DNA of 64,000 nt from Deltaproteobacteria bacterium (GCA_009668975.1 SBEG01000005.1:1-64000), one strand, 5' to 3'. Positions 19,408-29,937 are shown, counted from the first letter of the stretch. The notes: generated from the sequence alone by a model not told the origin. Numbers and translations are program-made.

Positions 19408-20766
19408 CTATTCCGCCTCCTCGACCAGACTCTGCACGGCCTCGACAAAACGTTCACCACGCACTTCATAATTCCTGAACATGTCAAAACTGGAACAGGC
19501 CGGGGAAAAGAGCACCACGTCTCCCGGCGCTGCCAGGCGGTGGGCTTCAGCTACCGCGGCTTCCAGGCTTTCCACCAGGATTGTATCGGTACAATGGCCC
19601 AAGGCCGTCCGGATCCGCTCCTTGGCTTCACCGAGCAGAATCAGGTGACGGACCCGCTCCCGGACCAGCTCGGCGAGGGGCGCATAGTCGCCACCCTTGT
19701 CCTTGCCTCCCGCGATGAGCGTAATGTTCCCCGGAAAGCTTTCCAGGGACTTCACCACACTACCCACATTGGTGCCCTTGCTGTCGTTATAGTAGGAGAC
19801 ACCGTTGACGCTCGCCACAAACTCCATTCGATGGGGCAGCCCGGAAAAGCCCGCCACCGCCTTCAGAGCCGCTGAGGCAGGACAGCCCATCAACAGCGTC
19901 GTGGCAAGTGCGGCCATGCAGTTATCGATATTATGCACTCCCCTGAGTTTGAAGGAATCAATGGGGAACTGCTCCAGCCGGCCATCCCAGGCAAAGGTAA
20001 TTATGCCATTATGATAGGAAATACCCTGCTCCAGTACCGTGAGCCTGCTCATGGGAACGACCCCGGCGGCCAGGTTTCCGGCCGAGGCCGCCACCAGGGG
20101 ATCGTCAATATTCAGCACCGCAAAATCGCTGGCTGTCTGGTTGGCAAACACCCGGAGCTTGGCATCAATGTATTCCTGGTAGCTGGTGTAGCGGTCGAGA
20201 TGATCTTCGGTGATATTAAGCAGAACCGCCACGCGAGGCCGGAAATCGACAATCCCCTCCAGTTGAAAGGAGCTGATTTCCGCCACCACCCGATCGGTAC
20301 GTTCACCGGAGATCACCAGATCGATTAGCGGGTTGCCGATATTTCCGCCGACAAAGGTTCTGAATCCGCATTTTCGAAAAATCTCCCCTACCAGGGTCGT
20401 CGTCGTGGTTTTGCCGTTAGTTCCGGTGATCGCCGCAATCGGCGCATCGATAAATTGGTAAGCCAGCTCGATCTCGCTGATAACCGGAACGCCGTGATTG
20501 CGGGCCAGCACCAGCGGGGCAATATCCATCGGCACCCCGGGGCTTACCACGATCAGGTCCGCGGAACGGAAGGTATCGTCGCCATGTCCGCCGAGCTCAT
20601 AGGTTACCTCCAGAGCTGACAGTGCCGAGAGAAATGGACCCAGTGTCTCCGGCCCCTTGCTGTCGCTGACAGTAACCCGGGCGCCGCACTCACAGAGGAA
20701 GCGTGCCACCGCTGCGCCCGTCCGGGCCAGACCTACTACCAGTATTTTCTTATCCTTTAGTTCCAT
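19408..20766 (-). CDS. murD: UDP-N-acetylmuramoylalanine--D-glutamate ligase
   Basis: Mur ligase of 452 aa adding D-Glu to UDP-MurNAc-L-Ala. The N-terminal [18 protein letters not shown] binds the UDP substrate, [18 protein letters not shown] is the P-loop, and [19 protein letters not shown] and [20 protein letters not shown] are late murD signatures. The ATG at 20766 is favoured because the conserved KKILVVG begins just after it. An earlier in-frame ATG at 20805 would add 13 residues not expected for the family. Neither has a strong ribosome-binding site. Confidence 0.95.
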   Translation of the reverse strand: MELKDKKILVVGLARTGAAVARFLCECGARVTVSDSKGPETLGPFLSALSALEVTYELGGHGDDTFRSADLIVVSPGVPMDIAPLVLARNHGVPVISEIELAYQFIDAPIAAITGTNGKTTTTTLVGEIFRKCGFRTFVGGNIGNPLIDLVISGERTDRVVAEISSFQLEGIVDFRPRVAVLLNITEDHLDRYTSYQEYIDAKLRVFANQTASDFAVLNIDDPLVAASAGNLAAGVVPMSRLTVLEQGISYHNGIITFAWDGRLEQFPIDSFKLRGVHNIDNCMAALATTLLMGCPASAALKAVAGFSGLPHRMEFVASVNGVSYYNDSKGTNVGSVVKSLESFPGNITLIAGGKDKGGDYAPLAELVRERVRHLILLGEAKERIRTALGHCTDTILVESLEAAVAEAHRLAAPGDVVLFSPACSSFDMFRNYEVRGERFVEAVQSLVEEAE

Positions 20767-20841
20767 GTGCAATCGATTCCGTAGTTCTTTGGCAACATGC
20801 TGCAAGTGGCCGGAAATTTTCCCGTGATGACTTTGCTCAGA

Positions 20842-21918
20842 TTACCTGACCTTCAAAGTCGATATGGCAATCAGCGCGAGAATGATGGTGATGACCCAGA
20901 AGCGGACAATGATTTTCGGCTCCGCGACCCCCTTCAGCTCAAAATGATGGTGGATGGGAGCCATACGGAAAATCCTCTTACCGCGGTATTTGTAGGAACC
21001 GACCTGGAAAATAACCGACAGAGCCTCCACTACAAAGATGCCGCCAACGATCACCAGCAGGATCTCCTGTTTGGTGATGACCGCCAGAGCGCCGAGGCCG
21101 CCGCCAAGGGGCAGGGAGCCCACATCTCCCATGAACACTTCGGCCGGATAGGAGTTGTACCAGAGAAAGCCGAGCCCGGCTCCGGCCATGGCGCCGCAAA
21201 GGATCGCCAGCTCGCCGGCTCCGGCAACATAGGGCACCTGGAGATAGCTTGCCAGTTTCACATTACCGGCAATGTAGGTAAAGAGCAGATAGGTGCCGGC
21301 GTTGATCGAGACCGGGCCGATCGCCAACCCGTCCAGACCGTCGGTCAGATTCACCGCGCTGCTGGCCCCGAAGATGACCAGCATGACAAACGGGATGTAG
21401 AAAATTCCCAAGTCGGGCGTCACGTTTTTAAAGAACGGTATGGTTAGCGCGGTGGAAAAGCCGGGGGTGTAGTAAAGGATCGCGCCCACCAGGAGACCGA
21501 TGAATACCTGCCAGAAGGTCTTTTGCCGCGGTGAAAGTCCCTTGGGATTCTTCTCCACGACTTTCTTGTAATCATCCACAAAACCGATCAGACCATAGCC
21601 GACAATAACAGACAGTGCGACCCAGATATAACGGTTGGAGAGATCGGCCCAGAGCAGTGTCGGGATGACGATCGCCGTCAGGATCAGCACGCCGCCCATG
21701 GTAGGCGTACCCTGTTTTTTCAGATGCGATTCGGGGCCGTCGGTTCTGATTACTTGCGTCATCTGGATGGATTGAAGCTTCCGGATCATCCAGGGTCCGA
21801 GCAGAAAGGAAACAATCAGCGCCGTAATCACCGCATAGATGGTTCTGAATGTCAGGTATTTAAATACATTAAGGAAATGAAACTCTGTTGCCAGTGGGTA
21901 GAGGAGATTATACAGCAT
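20842..21918 (-). CDS. mraY: Phospho-N-acetylmuramoyl-pentapeptide transferase
   Basis: Polytopic membrane enzyme of 358 aa that couples UDP-MurNAc-pentapeptide to undecaprenyl phosphate to give lipid I. Signatures: [14 protein letters not shown], the catalytic [11 protein letters not shown] aspartate pair, [12 protein letters not shown], and the HIPHH-type motif as [13 protein letters not shown]. Around ten membrane helices are visible. It overlaps murF by one base (TGATG). Confidence 0.97.
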   Translation of the reverse strand: MLYNLLYPLATEFHFLNVFKYLTFRTIYAVITALIVSFLLGPWMIRKLQSIQMTQVIRTDGPESHLKKQGTPTMGGVLILTAIVIPTLLWADLSNRYIWVALSVIVGYGLIGFVDDYKKVVEKNPKGLSPRQKTFWQVFIGLLVGAILYYTPGFSTALTIPFFKNVTPDLGIFYIPFVMLVIFGASSAVNLTDGLDGLAIGPVSINAGTYLLFTYIAGNVKLASYLQVPYVAGAGELAILCGAMAGAGLGFLWYNSYPAEVFMGDVGSLPLGGGLGALAVITKQEILLVIVGGIFVVEALSVIFQVGSYKYRGKRIFRMAPIHHHFELKGVAEPKIIVRFWVITIILALIAISTLKVR

Positions 21919-23330
21919 CAGTTCACAGCCCCTTTCGCCGTTCCGGCGGGAAACTTATTTCTGAGTCCCTCGGCAACCGTTTCCATCCGCATGCCGCGCG
22001 AGCCCTTTACCAGAATGCAGTCACCTGTCCGCAGCGAGCTGGTTAAGTCGTCCAAAATTTCGGCGTGGTTCCGGGCACAGACTACCGAAGCGGCCGGAAG
22101 TCCCCCTGCGGCTGCCCCACGAGCGACATATTCCGCCAGTTCGCCCAGCAGATAGAGTCGTTCCACACACTGCGCCGCCAGACGGCCGATTTCTTCATGG
22201 GCCGCCGGGGACGACTCGCCCAGTTCAAGCATATCGCCCAGAACGGCAATGCCGCGACCAGCACCTTTCAGGCCAGCCAGGGTGGTAAGCGCCGCCCGCA
22301 TCGAAGCAGGATTGGCGTTGTAACTGTCATCGATCAGCAGAATTCCATCCAGCTCCTCGGGTGACAAGCGTTTTGCCACTGGGGAGAATGATTCCAATCC
22401 TTGCCGGATTTCGTCCGGACCAAGGCCCAGCAAATGAGCAGCAGCGGCTGCCGCCAGTGCATTCTGAATATTGTGACGGCCGAAAACCTTCATCTTCACC
22501 GCTATCATCCCTGACGGAAGTGAAAGGAAAAAGGCTTGTCCCGCCCTGCCCAGAGTTTCGATTTTTTCAGCCCGGACATCGGCCTCAGCAAGGCCAAAGG
22601 ATGTTCTGCTGACCCCGGAGGGCGTCGGCAATCCCGAAACCAGGGGGTCATCGGCATTGAAAATCGCGGAACTTCCCGGGCGGAGCCGGAGAAAAAGTTC
22701 ACCCTTGGCGGCAGCAACCGCGGCAACAGTCCCCATGCTCAGCAAGTGCGCAGGAGCGACATTGGTAATCACCCCCAGGTCGGGACGGGCAATTTCCGCC
22801 AGCCGGTCAATCTCCCCCGGTTCACTCATACCCATTTCCAGGACCGCCCAATTATGGCTTGCACGCAACTGAAAGACCATCTGGGGCAGTCCGATGAGAT
22901 TGTTCAGGTTGCCCGCGGTTTTCAGCCCTTCTCCCCGGCAGGTCAAAATCGTCGCCAACATCTCTTTGGTGGTGGTTTTGCCGTTACTCCCGGTAATGGC
23001 TACCACCGGCAGGGAAAACCGCTTGCGGTGGAAAGCCGCCAGATCGCCCAACGCACGCAGCGTGTCCGGCACACTGATGCAGCTTGTTCCCGCCGGCAGA
23101 CTGTCCAAGTCATAGCTGCCCTGCTCTGCCAGGATAACGTTGACGCCGCGGGCCAGGGCAGCGGCAATAAATCGATGTCCGTCAAAACGTTCACCACGCA
23201 GAGGCACAAACAGCTCGCCGGGTTCTACGCTTCTGGAGTCGGTGGAGACGCCCTGAACGACGGAATCAACCGCTCCGGATACTCTTCCGCCGACGACCGC
23301 AGCAATTTCACTGACAGTGAAAGTCGGCAT
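21918..23330 (-). CDS. murF: UDP-MurNAc-tripeptide--D-alanyl-D-alanine ligase
   Basis: Mur ligase of 470 aa that adds the D-Ala-D-Ala dipeptide made by Ddl. The N-terminal [23 protein letters not shown] is the MurE/F-type substrate domain, [16 protein letters not shown] is the P-loop, and [17 protein letters not shown] is a MurF signature. It overlaps murE and mraY by one base on each side (TGATG), typical of coupled translation in this cluster. Confidence 0.96.
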   Translation of the reverse strand: MPTFTVSEIAAVVGGRVSGAVDSVVQGVSTDSRSVEPGELFVPLRGERFDGHRFIAAALARGVNVILAEQGSYDLDSLPAGTSCISVPDTLRALGDLAAFHRKRFSLPVVAITGSNGKTTTKEMLATILTCRGEGLKTAGNLNNLIGLPQMVFQLRASHNWAVLEMGMSEPGEIDRLAEIARPDLGVITNVAPAHLLSMGTVAAVAAAKGELFLRLRPGSSAIFNADDPLVSGLPTPSGVSRTSFGLAEADVRAEKIETLGRAGQAFFLSLPSGMIAVKMKVFGRHNIQNALAAAAAAHLLGLGPDEIRQGLESFSPVAKRLSPEELDGILLIDDSYNANPASMRAALTTLAGLKGAGRGIAVLGDMLELGESSPAAHEEIGRLAAQCVERLYLLGELAEYVARGAAAGGLPAASVVCARNHAEILDDLTSSLRTGDCILVKGSRGMRMETVAEGLRNKFPAGTAKGAVN

Positions 23331-24862
23331 CAGTTCAGCCCTCCTGCAAGCTGGAGAGCAGCCGCGGCTTCTTCCCGATCATCGAAATGGTGTTTATCCG
23401 TGCCGATAATCTGATAGTCTTCGTGCCCTTTCCCGGCAATCAGGACGATATCTCCCGGTTTTGCTGTTCGGATTGCCAGTCTGATTGCCTCCCGGCGCAA
23501 TTCGACAGCGAGAAAACCCTTCTCCGCAATTCCCCCGGACAACTCCGCAGGAGTGTATTCCCGGAGACCCAGGGGCAGCAGACCTTCACGCACTTCCCGA
23601 ATAATTGCGGCCGGATTTTCGGTACGCGGATTATCGGATGTGATGATCGCCAGGTCGCTCAGGCGTCCGGCAACTTCACCCATCAGGGGCCGTTTGCCGC
23701 GATCGCGATCGCCGCCGCAGCCGAACACAGTGAGGATCCGGCCGGTTGCAAGTTCCCGCAGGGTGCGCAGCACATTCTCCAAGGCATCGCCGGTATGGGC
23801 ATAATCCACCAGCACAGTGAGTTCCAGGTCATTCTCAACCCGTTCCAGACGCCCTTCCACCCTGCCGTGTTCCTCGATCCCGGCGCGAATTGCATCCAGA
23901 GACAGGCCCAGGACATAAGCGGCTCCGGCAGCGGAAAGAATATTGTAGAGATTGAAGCGTCCCAGCAGTCGTGACGTAATAGCCGTTTCACCGGCAGGGG
24001 TTACCAGCGTTCCGGAAATTCCCGCAGTGGAAAAAACAACATCCCGAGCCGAAAGTGCGGCACCGGGATTGAGGCCGTAGCTAAGAATCGGACATGCTGC
24101 GGACCGGACGATTGCTGAACCTGCCGGGTCGTCGATATTTACCACGGCATGCCGCGCCGGCTTCCGTTGGTCGGGAACCAGAAGTTCGGTAAAAAGCCGC
24201 TGCTTGCTTTCCAGGTAGGACGCCATATCGTGATGATAGTCCAGATGATCCCGGGTCAGGTTGGTAAAGACCCCCACATCGAACAGGCAGCCATCAACTC
24301 TCTTTTGCTCGAGGGAATGCGAGGAAACTTCCATCACTACTCCCTTGGCACCCAGGTCGACCAGTTGTCGCAGCATTTTCTGCAGATCAACCGATTCGGG
24401 CGTGGTGTGCGAAGACGCGAACAGGGTGGTGCCGAAACGATAGTTGATGGTGCCGAGCACCGCTGATGGAATACCGCCCTTGGCAAGCATCGACTCAATC
24501 AGGTAGGTGGTGGTTGTTTTGCCGTTGGTTCCGGTAATGCCGATCAGTGGCACGCCGGCGGTTGGGTTGCCGAAATAGCAGGCTGCCATCCGCGCCATTG
24601 CTTGCCGTGCATCACGAACCGTAACCGCGGTAACGCCTTCAGGAAGATTTGAATCATCTTCTACGACAAGGGCTACGGCCCCGGCACGAACAGCACGGGA
24701 GAGGAAGGAATGGCCATCCACGCTTACCCCGCGCAGGGCGAAAAACAACCCGCCCGGAATAACCGAACGGGAGTCGTAAAAAAGGCCTTGGATTTCCAGA
24801 TCCGTAGCACCGGTGACCCGCACCGGCTCTCCGATAGATTGCAAAAGTTCGGAAAACCGCAC
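23330..24862 (-). CDS. murE: UDP-MurNAc-tripeptide synthetase (probably diaminopimelate-adding)
   Basis: Mur ligase of 510 aa adding the third stem residue. YDSRSVIPGGLFFALRG is the N-terminal substrate domain, [13 protein letters not shown] contains the P-loop at 111-116, and the DNPR motif (TSDNPRTENP) is that of meso-diaminopimelate-specific enzymes, so the peptidoglycan should be the usual Gram-negative type. Residue specificity is inferred from this motif. Sixty-one bases separate it from ftsI. Confidence 0.96.
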   Translation of the reverse strand: MRFSELLQSIGEPVRVTGATDLEIQGLFYDSRSVIPGGLFFALRGVSVDGHSFLSRAVRAGAVALVVEDDSNLPEGVTAVTVRDARQAMARMAACYFGNPTAGVPLIGITGTNGKTTTTYLIESMLAKGGIPSAVLGTINYRFGTTLFASSHTTPESVDLQKMLRQLVDLGAKGVVMEVSSHSLEQKRVDGCLFDVGVFTNLTRDHLDYHHDMASYLESKQRLFTELLVPDQRKPARHAVVNIDDPAGSAIVRSAACPILSYGLNPGAALSARDVVFSTAGISGTLVTPAGETAITSRLLGRFNLYNILSAAGAAYVLGLSLDAIRAGIEEHGRVEGRLERVENDLELTVLVDYAHTGDALENVLRTLRELATGRILTVFGCGGDRDRGKRPLMGEVAGRLSDLAIITSDNPRTENPAAIIREVREGLLPLGLREYTPAELSGGIAEKGFLAVELRREAIRLAIRTAKPGDIVLIAGKGHEDYQIIGTDKHHFDDREEAAAALQLAGGLN

Positions 24863-24923
24863 TAAACCTCTCCCTGGCAGACCATGCCCGCCACGTTTCC
24901 TGAATCATTCCTGATCTGACGCA

Positions 24924-26900
24924 CTACGCAGCAGGAGCAAACCTTACCCAAACCTGATTTTTCGGTGCTATCTGTTGGCCCGGCTGTGGATTCTGCTCAA
25001 CCGCGCGGCCACTCCCGAGAATTTTTACATTCAGGGAATTCTTTTCCATATACTGCATGACCTGACGGATGCTCATGCCACGAAAATTCGGCATCATCCC
25101 CCCACCGACCACTTCATCGATCACACCTTCGGTAGCAGCGGTTGCCTGGTCCTCCAGTGTGGAGAATTTCTCTTTTTCCGCAGTCTTTGCCTTCGCCTTC
25201 AAAGGCACATTGGGTGGCACCTTCAGGTAGCAGAGCGACTGGTGCGCGATCTCCCGGAAAGCCGGAGCGGCAACAACCCCTCCGTAAGAACTGGTTCTCG
25301 GTTCATCAATCAAAACCAGAATGGTAAGTCGCGGACGATCAGCCGGGACAAAGCCGACAAAAGATGCAGTTCTTTTTGTTGCGGAATAGCATTTCGTCAT
25401 CGGATCGACCTTCTGGGCTGTTCCGGTTTTACCGGCTACCAGGTAGCCGTCGACCACTGCATTCAGTCCGGTCCCCCCCTCTGACGTGACACTTTCCATC
25501 ATCCTCGTCATCGTCTGGGAGGTATGAGCAGAACTGACCCGGCGTCGAACCTCGGGAGCAAATTGCCGGATAACCGTTCCGGCATCGTCAGTTATCTTTT
25601 CTACCAGGTACGGTTTCATCAGCAATCCGCCGTTGGCAATAGCGGAAAGTGCCGTCACCAGTTGCAGGGATGAAATAGAAAGACCCTGGCCAAACGAGAT
25701 GGTTGCCAGATCAATCGGGTACCAGCGACTGCGGTCCCGCAAATAGCCGGTAACCTCCCCCGGCAGATCAATACCGGTTTTTTCGCCAAAACCGAAATTC
25801 TTCAGGCTGGACAGCAACCGCTCCGCACCGAGGCGACTGCCGATTTTTGCCGAGCCGATGTTACTCGAGTATTTCAGGATTTCCGAGACTCGCAGGTTGC
25901 CATACTTATGGGTATCGTGAATTACCCTGCCGCCGATGGGGTAATTTCCGTTCTCACAATTGAAGGTATCGTTCGGGCCAACAATCTTTGCCTCAATGGC
26001 CGAGGCAATCAGGAAGACCTTCATCGTCGAACCCGGCTCGAAGGTGTCGGCAATCACTCTGTTCCGCAGCGAGTCATGGGAATAGCTGCGAAATGCATTG
26101 GGATTGAAGGTCGGATAGGAGGCCATCGCCAGGACTTTACCGTTATGGGGATCCATGACCAGGGCCATTCCTCCGGCCGCCCGGCTTTCCGCAACCGCCT
26201 TGGCAAGTTCCTTTTCCGCAACATACTGGATATTCTTGTCCAGTGTCAGGGTGATGTTATAGCCCTTGGACGACTTCTGGACGACCTTGTCCATCAACGC
26301 AATTTCACGTCCCAGGGCATCACGTTCGGTTACCAGGTACCCGGTATTGCCGAGAAGCTGGGTATTGTATTTAAGTTCGACCCCTTCAAGCCCTTGCGGA
26401 TCAAGGCCGGTAAACCCTATCACATGTGAGGCAACTTCAGAATTCGGGTAATAACGCCGTGACTCCTTGACAAAACCGATCCCGGCAATTTTCAACTCAC
26501 GTATTTTACGGGTCAGGTCCGGAGTGATCTGGCGTCGCAGCCAGACAAAACCCCTTTTGCCGGAAAGTTTGCGCTCGAGTTCTTCTCTCGACATCCCGAT
26601 AACCGGAGCCAGCTTTACCGCGGCATCTCTCGAATCGTCTATAAAGATTGGCTCCGCATAGCAGGAATCCATTTCAATCGATACCGCAAGTGCCGCGCCG
26701 GAACTGTCATAAATTGTTCCGCGGGCAGGTGTCAGGGGAACGATTTTCTGATGCTGCCTCTCGGCAATTCTGGTCCAGTCGTCTTTCTTCAGGATTTGGA
26801 GATAAAATGCCCGACACGACGTTGCCACAAAGAAAACGGCAAACAGAACTCCAATGATACGGATCCTGATTCGTGACCATTTTTCCTTGGTGTCCTTCAT
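24924..26900 (-). CDS. ftsI: Septal penicillin-binding protein FtsI with C-terminal PASTA domain
   Basis: Class B transpeptidase of 658 aa that cross-links septal peptidoglycan with FtsW. It has one N-terminal membrane helix (about 12-30), a pedestal domain, and a transpeptidase domain with STMK at 291-294, SSN at 345-347 and KTG at 491-493. After a charged linker, residues about 600-657 (GMMPNFRGMSIRQVMQYM to NQVWVRFAP) form a PASTA domain. That is absent from E. coli FtsI but known in SpoVD/PBP2x-type proteins. It overlaps ftsL by four bases. Confidence 0.95.
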   Translation of the reverse strand: MKDTKEKWSRIRIRIIGVLFAVFFVATSCRAFYLQILKKDDWTRIAERQHQKIVPLTPARGTIYDSSGAALAVSIEMDSCYAEPIFIDDSRDAAVKLAPVIGMSREELERKLSGKRGFVWLRRQITPDLTRKIRELKIAGIGFVKESRRYYPNSEVASHVIGFTGLDPQGLEGVELKYNTQLLGNTGYLVTERDALGREIALMDKVVQKSSKGYNITLTLDKNIQYVAEKELAKAVAESRAAGGMALVMDPHNGKVLAMASYPTFNPNAFRSYSHDSLRNRVIADTFEPGSTMKVFLIASAIEAKIVGPNDTFNCENGNYPIGGRVIHDTHKYGNLRVSEILKYSSNIGSAKIGSRLGAERLLSSLKNFGFGEKTGIDLPGEVTGYLRDRSRWYPIDLATISFGQGLSISSLQLVTALSAIANGGLLMKPYLVEKITDDAGTVIRQFAPEVRRRVSSAHTSQTMTRMMESVTSEGGTGLNAVVDGYLVAGKTGTAQKVDPMTKCYSATKRTASFVGFVPADRPRLTILVLIDEPRTSSYGGVVAAPAFREIAHQSLCYLKVPPNVPLKAKAKTAEKEKFSTLEDQATAATEGVIDEVVGGGMMPNFRGMSIRQVMQYMEKNSLNVKILGSGRAVEQNPQPGQQIAPKNQVWVRFAPAA

Positions 26901-27232
26901 TTGACGACGATTACCTGTTGATCACTGGGCAGATCCATTCCCAGGTCACCCTTGGCCAGCGACTCAATCCTCGCCGGATTTTTCAGGGAGGCAACCTCGA
27001 GTCGCAGCATGTTCTTCTCTTGCAGCAATCTCTTATAAAGCTGATTTGCCTCCGTTATCTCCAAGTTCAAATCAACTACTTTCACCCGTGACCAGACGTG
27101 AAAAAGGGAGAGGAGGGTAAGCAGGGTCAACAGAGTAATCAGGTAGGGAAAGAGATCCCATCTCTGTGAAGCGGCCAACTCCATTTTTTTCGGCGAGGCC
27201 ACTTTGCTGAGTGCGGTTTTCGCAAATGACAT
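26897..27232 (-). CDS. ftsL: Cell division protein FtsL
   Basis: Short bitopic divisome protein of 111 aa: a cytoplasmic tail, one membrane helix (about 26-44) and a coiled-coil periplasmic part (LEITEANQLYKRLLQEKNML). The family is recognised by size, topology and position between rsmH and ftsI rather than by sequence motifs. The ATG at 27232 follows GGAG. A longer in-frame form starting at 27379 would overlap rsmH and is rejected. Confidence 0.88.
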   Translation of the reverse strand: MSFAKTALSKVASPKKMELAASQRWDLFPYLITLLTLLTLLSLFHVWSRVKVVDLNLEITEANQLYKRLLQEKNMLRLEVASLKNPARIESLAKGDLGMDLPSDQQVIVVK

Positions 27233-27252
27233 GTCAGCAGGCTCCTTTCCCT

Positions 27253-28191
27253 TCAGAGTTTTTCCGCGGCCCGCAGTTTTGCGCTGCGGGAGCGGGGATT
27301 TGCGGCGATTTCTTCCGCTCCGGCAACCACCGGCTTCCCGGTCAGTTTGCGCAGAACGGGAACTTTGCCACAGACACATCTCGGAACACTTTTCGGGCAG
27401 ACGCAGCCCCGGGCAAATTCATTAAAGATGTTCTTCACAATCCGGTCTTCCAAAGAGTGGAAAGAAATCACGACGATCCTTCCACCCTTTTTCAAAGATT
27501 CTATTCCGGCAACCAGCCCACGCTCCAGGCTGTGCAGTTCGTCATTGACGGCAATGCGTAGCGCCTGAAAGGTTCTCGTGGCGGGATGCAAGCGTGCTTC
27601 CCAGCGTGCCCGGGGAATTGCGCCTTTCACCAGATCAACCAGTCGCGCAGTTGTGGTGATCGGTGCCTCTGTTCGCGCGGCAACGATCATCGCCGCTATC
27701 CGTCGCGCCCAGCGCTCTTCGCCAAAATCCCAGAGTACCTGTTCCAATTCCTTTTCCGAGAGGCTGTTCACGAGATCTGCGGCGCTTCTGCCGGCTGATC
27801 CGTCCATCCTCATATCCAGCGGAGCATCCTGCTGAAAGCTGAAACCACGTTCAGCCTTGTCCAGTTGGTGAGATGACACACCGACGTCGAGCAGCATGCC
27901 GTCAATCGAAGCGATCCCTTCTCGGGCCAGCACAGCGGGAAGATCGGCATAGTTTTCATGAAAGAGCCTGGCGCGTTCGCCATATACCGCCAGTCGCTCG
28001 GTCGCGGCTGCCAACGCCTCCCGGTCCCGGTCAAACCCAAGCAGGATTCCGTCAGGGCCGGAGTTTTCCAGAATTCCCCGTGCGTGCCCGGCCCCACCCA
28101 GGGTTCCATCCACATACACCCCGCCGGAACGAGGTTGCAGATAGTGAAGAACTTCATCATAGAGTACTGATATATGGCGAAAATCGCCCAC
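27253..28191 (-). CDS. rsmH: 16S rRNA (cytosine-1402-N4)-methyltransferase
   Basis: Class I methyltransferase of 312 aa (MraW) that modifies C1402 in the ribosomal decoding centre using S-adenosylmethionine. Motifs: [13 protein letters not shown] at the start, [16 protein letters not shown] for SAM binding, [15 protein letters not shown], and [19 protein letters not shown] near the end. The C-terminal [15 protein letters not shown] is typical of the family. Start and mraZ stop share one base. This is the second gene of the dcw cluster. Confidence 0.97.
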   Translation of the reverse strand: MGDFRHISVLYDEVLHYLQPRSGGVYVDGTLGGAGHARGILENSGPDGILLGFDRDREALAAATERLAVYGERARLFHENYADLPAVLAREGIASIDGMLLDVGVSSHQLDKAERGFSFQQDAPLDMRMDGSAGRSAADLVNSLSEKELEQVLWDFGEERWARRIAAMIVAARTEAPITTTARLVDLVKGAIPRARWEARLHPATRTFQALRIAVNDELHSLERGLVAGIESLKKGGRIVVISFHSLEDRIVKNIFNEFARGCVCPKSVPRCVCGKVPVLRKLTGKPVVAGAEEIAANPRSRSAKLRAAEKL

Positions 28192-28673
28192 TACAACCCC
28201 AGTTCGGCCAAAGCCGGCGAATCGTCAGGGAAATTTTCGTCATCCTGACGAAGGACTTTTTCATATTCCGCCAGGCTCCAGATCTCCGCTTTGTTCAAAA
28301 GGCCGGAAAAGACGATTTCTCTCTCCAGGGAAGCGCCTTTGCGCAGATGGGGCGGTACCAGTATCCTGCCAAGCTTGTCAGCGGAACATTCGACTGCCGG
28401 CGCCACGATTTTTCTCTTCACGGCCGCCAACTCAGACGAGGAAAGTCCGAGACCGCTGCCTCTGACAAGTTTTTCCTCAAGGGCAAGCCATTCATGGTAC
28501 GGATAGATCGCCAAACCGGAGCAGGAAACCCCATCGCCCAGCCGTACCGGGTTGGAATTGGTGAGAAAAAACCTTTCCTCGCCGAAGGATTCCACCAGGA
28601 CTTCACGGAACTTCGCCGGAAGGCTCGTCCGCCCCTTGCCATCAATGGTGGTATAAAAAACCCCCCGAAACAT
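28191..28673 (-). CDS. mraZ: Transcriptional regulator MraZ
   Basis: AbrB-fold regulator of 160 aa that in other bacteria binds direct repeats ahead of its own operon. It carries two copies of the DXXXR-type motif: [14 protein letters not shown] and [16 protein letters not shown]. The ATG at 28673 follows GGAGGGGCG closely; an in-frame start eight codons earlier is less likely. It heads the dcw cluster, and the matching operator lies just upstream. Confidence 0.96.
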   Translation of the reverse strand: MFRGVFYTTIDGKGRTSLPAKFREVLVESFGEERFFLTNSNPVRLGDGVSCSGLAIYPYHEWLALEEKLVRGSGLGLSSSELAAVKRKIVAPAVECSADKLGRILVPPHLRKGASLEREIVFSGLLNKAEIWSLAEYEKVLRQDDENFPDDSPALAELGL

Positions 28674-28692
28674 CGCCCCTCCGGCATCTTTT

Positions 28693-28717
28693 TCCACATT
28701 TTACCACTTTATACCAC
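28693..28717 (-). promoter_or_regulatory. MraZ operator (three GTGG repeats at 10-bp spacing)
   Basis: Reading the minus strand there are GTGGT, GTGGT and GTGGA starting exactly ten bases apart, between the promoter and the mraZ start. The 10-bp period and position match known MraZ-box arrangements. An inverted GTGG directly upstream makes ACCAC-TAC-GTGGT. Binding would be at and just after the expected transcription start, consistent with autorepression. Confidence 0.8.
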
Positions 28718-28728
28718 TACGTGGTCAA

Positions 28729-28757
28729 ACTATACCCAGCGTCCCAGGTGTTGTCAA
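28729..28757 (-). promoter_or_regulatory. Sigma-70 promoter of the dcw cluster
   Basis: Consensus -35 TTGACA (minus strand, 28757-28752), a 17-bp spacer and -10 TATAGT (28734-28729). The expected start is near 28722, inside the MraZ repeat region. From 28758 to 29005 I see no gene or structured element. Confidence 0.88.
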
Positions 28758-29005
28758 GGCAAAAGTATGGCAAGAAAAGAGAAATTTACGATGATTTTTC
28801 GGGGGTTTAAGAGAACTGCGGGAAGAAGGGCACCAAAGGGCCTCTCTACAGATAAAAATGGAAAAACACTGGTTCGGGGAGCCCAAAAAAGTCTTTGTTC
28901 TTCGCCAGGTTATGGGATGTGAGTAGACGAGAAAAACGAAAGGTGGCTGTCAGCAAGCAGAAAACAGGAAAAACCTGGTCGAAAATGGAACTTCACGTTG
29001 CCCTG

Positions 29006-29356
29006 CTACTTCTCTTTCTTACGATCAGCAAGAGAGACAACCTTTGCCGGCTCCTTTTTGCCCGGCACCTCGACAGTGTCCTTTTCCGTAGCCCCAGAAA
29101 GGCTGCCATCCGTCTGTTCCAGGGGAGATACAACCTTTTCCAACATAATCGGGGTGCCGCCCATGGTAAAGGGAGTTCCGTTAATCTGACTTTCTTCCAG
29201 GATCCAGGTAAAAATCTGCAACGGATTGGTCAATACCAGCAGACTGACTTTCCACCATCCCGGTTTTTTATCAGGGACAATATCTTCAATGCGGGCGAAA
29301 AAAGCGGGTTGATTCTCTATATGAATGGAAACAAGATCATGAATCGTCGTTACCAT
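29006..29356 (-). CDS. Uncharacterised protein
   Basis: Protein of 116 aa that I do not recognise. The first half (MVTTIHDLVSIHIENQPAFF, GWWKVSLLVLTNPLQIFTW) is compact and folded-looking. Residues about 60-116 are charged and low in complexity, ending KVVSLADRKKEK. No signal peptide or clear membrane helix. It starts 14 bp after the stop of the Cys-rich protein at 29371, so the two are probably co-transcribed. The bases after its stop hold only a weak hairpin. Confidence 0.65.
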   Translation of the reverse strand: MVTTIHDLVSIHIENQPAFFARIEDIVPDKKPGWWKVSLLVLTNPLQIFTWILEESQINGTPFTMGGTPIMLEKVVSPLEQTDGSLSGATEKDTVEVPGKKEPAKVVSLADRKKEK

Positions 29357-29370
29357 AGGTCCTCCAAAGA

Positions 29371-29937
29371 TTATTTCTGGCCAGCGGAGCCGAAAATAGC
29401 GGCACTCTCACCGTGGAGAAAACGCGCACAACTCAACAGAAGCCCCTGCATCAAGCGAACCCCGAACAGCGTCTCCAATTTTCGACAATGTTCACGCAAA
29501 CCCCATTCCAGATGATGGATCCTTTCCAGGGCCGCTGGAGTAAACAAGTCTTCTAGACGGTCACAGTGAAAGGTTATGCAGGTAAAGGGGCGGTACGCAG
29601 GGTCCATGAGGCAGCCCGTCTCGCCAAGAAAGGGGCAGGGAGTTTCTCGAAATGAAGGGTTAAACAGTTCTTTTCCGGTCGAGAGGTACATCAGCAGGTC
29701 GATGACGGAAAAATGATATTTGCCCTTTTCGCAGCAAAGCCCCCCGCAGGCAGCGCAGGTCTCGATTATGGAAGAGCCCCCTGCCAGGGCATAAATTTCG
29801 AGTTTCATCTGCCGTATTGATTCGCCAATCGCCAATACCTGGTTTTTCAGCGGGTCAGAAAGATGTTCATATTCGACCCTGGCGACAACTACGGCACGCT
29901 CCCACATTTCCTGATCGGTCAAAAACTCTCCCAGCAA
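29371..29937 (-). CDS. YkgJ-like cysteine-cluster protein
   Basis: Protein of 188 aa with a cysteine pattern like the YkgJ/UPF0153 family: CAACGGLCC (about residues 61-69), then CPFLGETGCL and FTCITFHC. In that family the cysteines are thought to bind zinc or an iron-sulphur cluster, and the function is not settled. The N-terminal 50 residues and the C-terminal 60 look helical. It lies immediately downstream of rnpB on the same strand and is followed by the uncharacterised gene at 29006. Confidence 0.75.
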   Translation of the reverse strand: MLGEFLTDQEMWERAVVVARVEYEHLSDPLKNQVLAIGESIRQMKLEIYALAGGSSIIETCAACGGLCCEKGKYHFSVIDLLMYLSTGKELFNPSFRETPCPFLGETGCLMDPAYRPFTCITFHCDRLEDLFTPAALERIHHLEWGLREHCRKLETLFGVRLMQGLLLSCARFLHGESAAIFGSAGQK

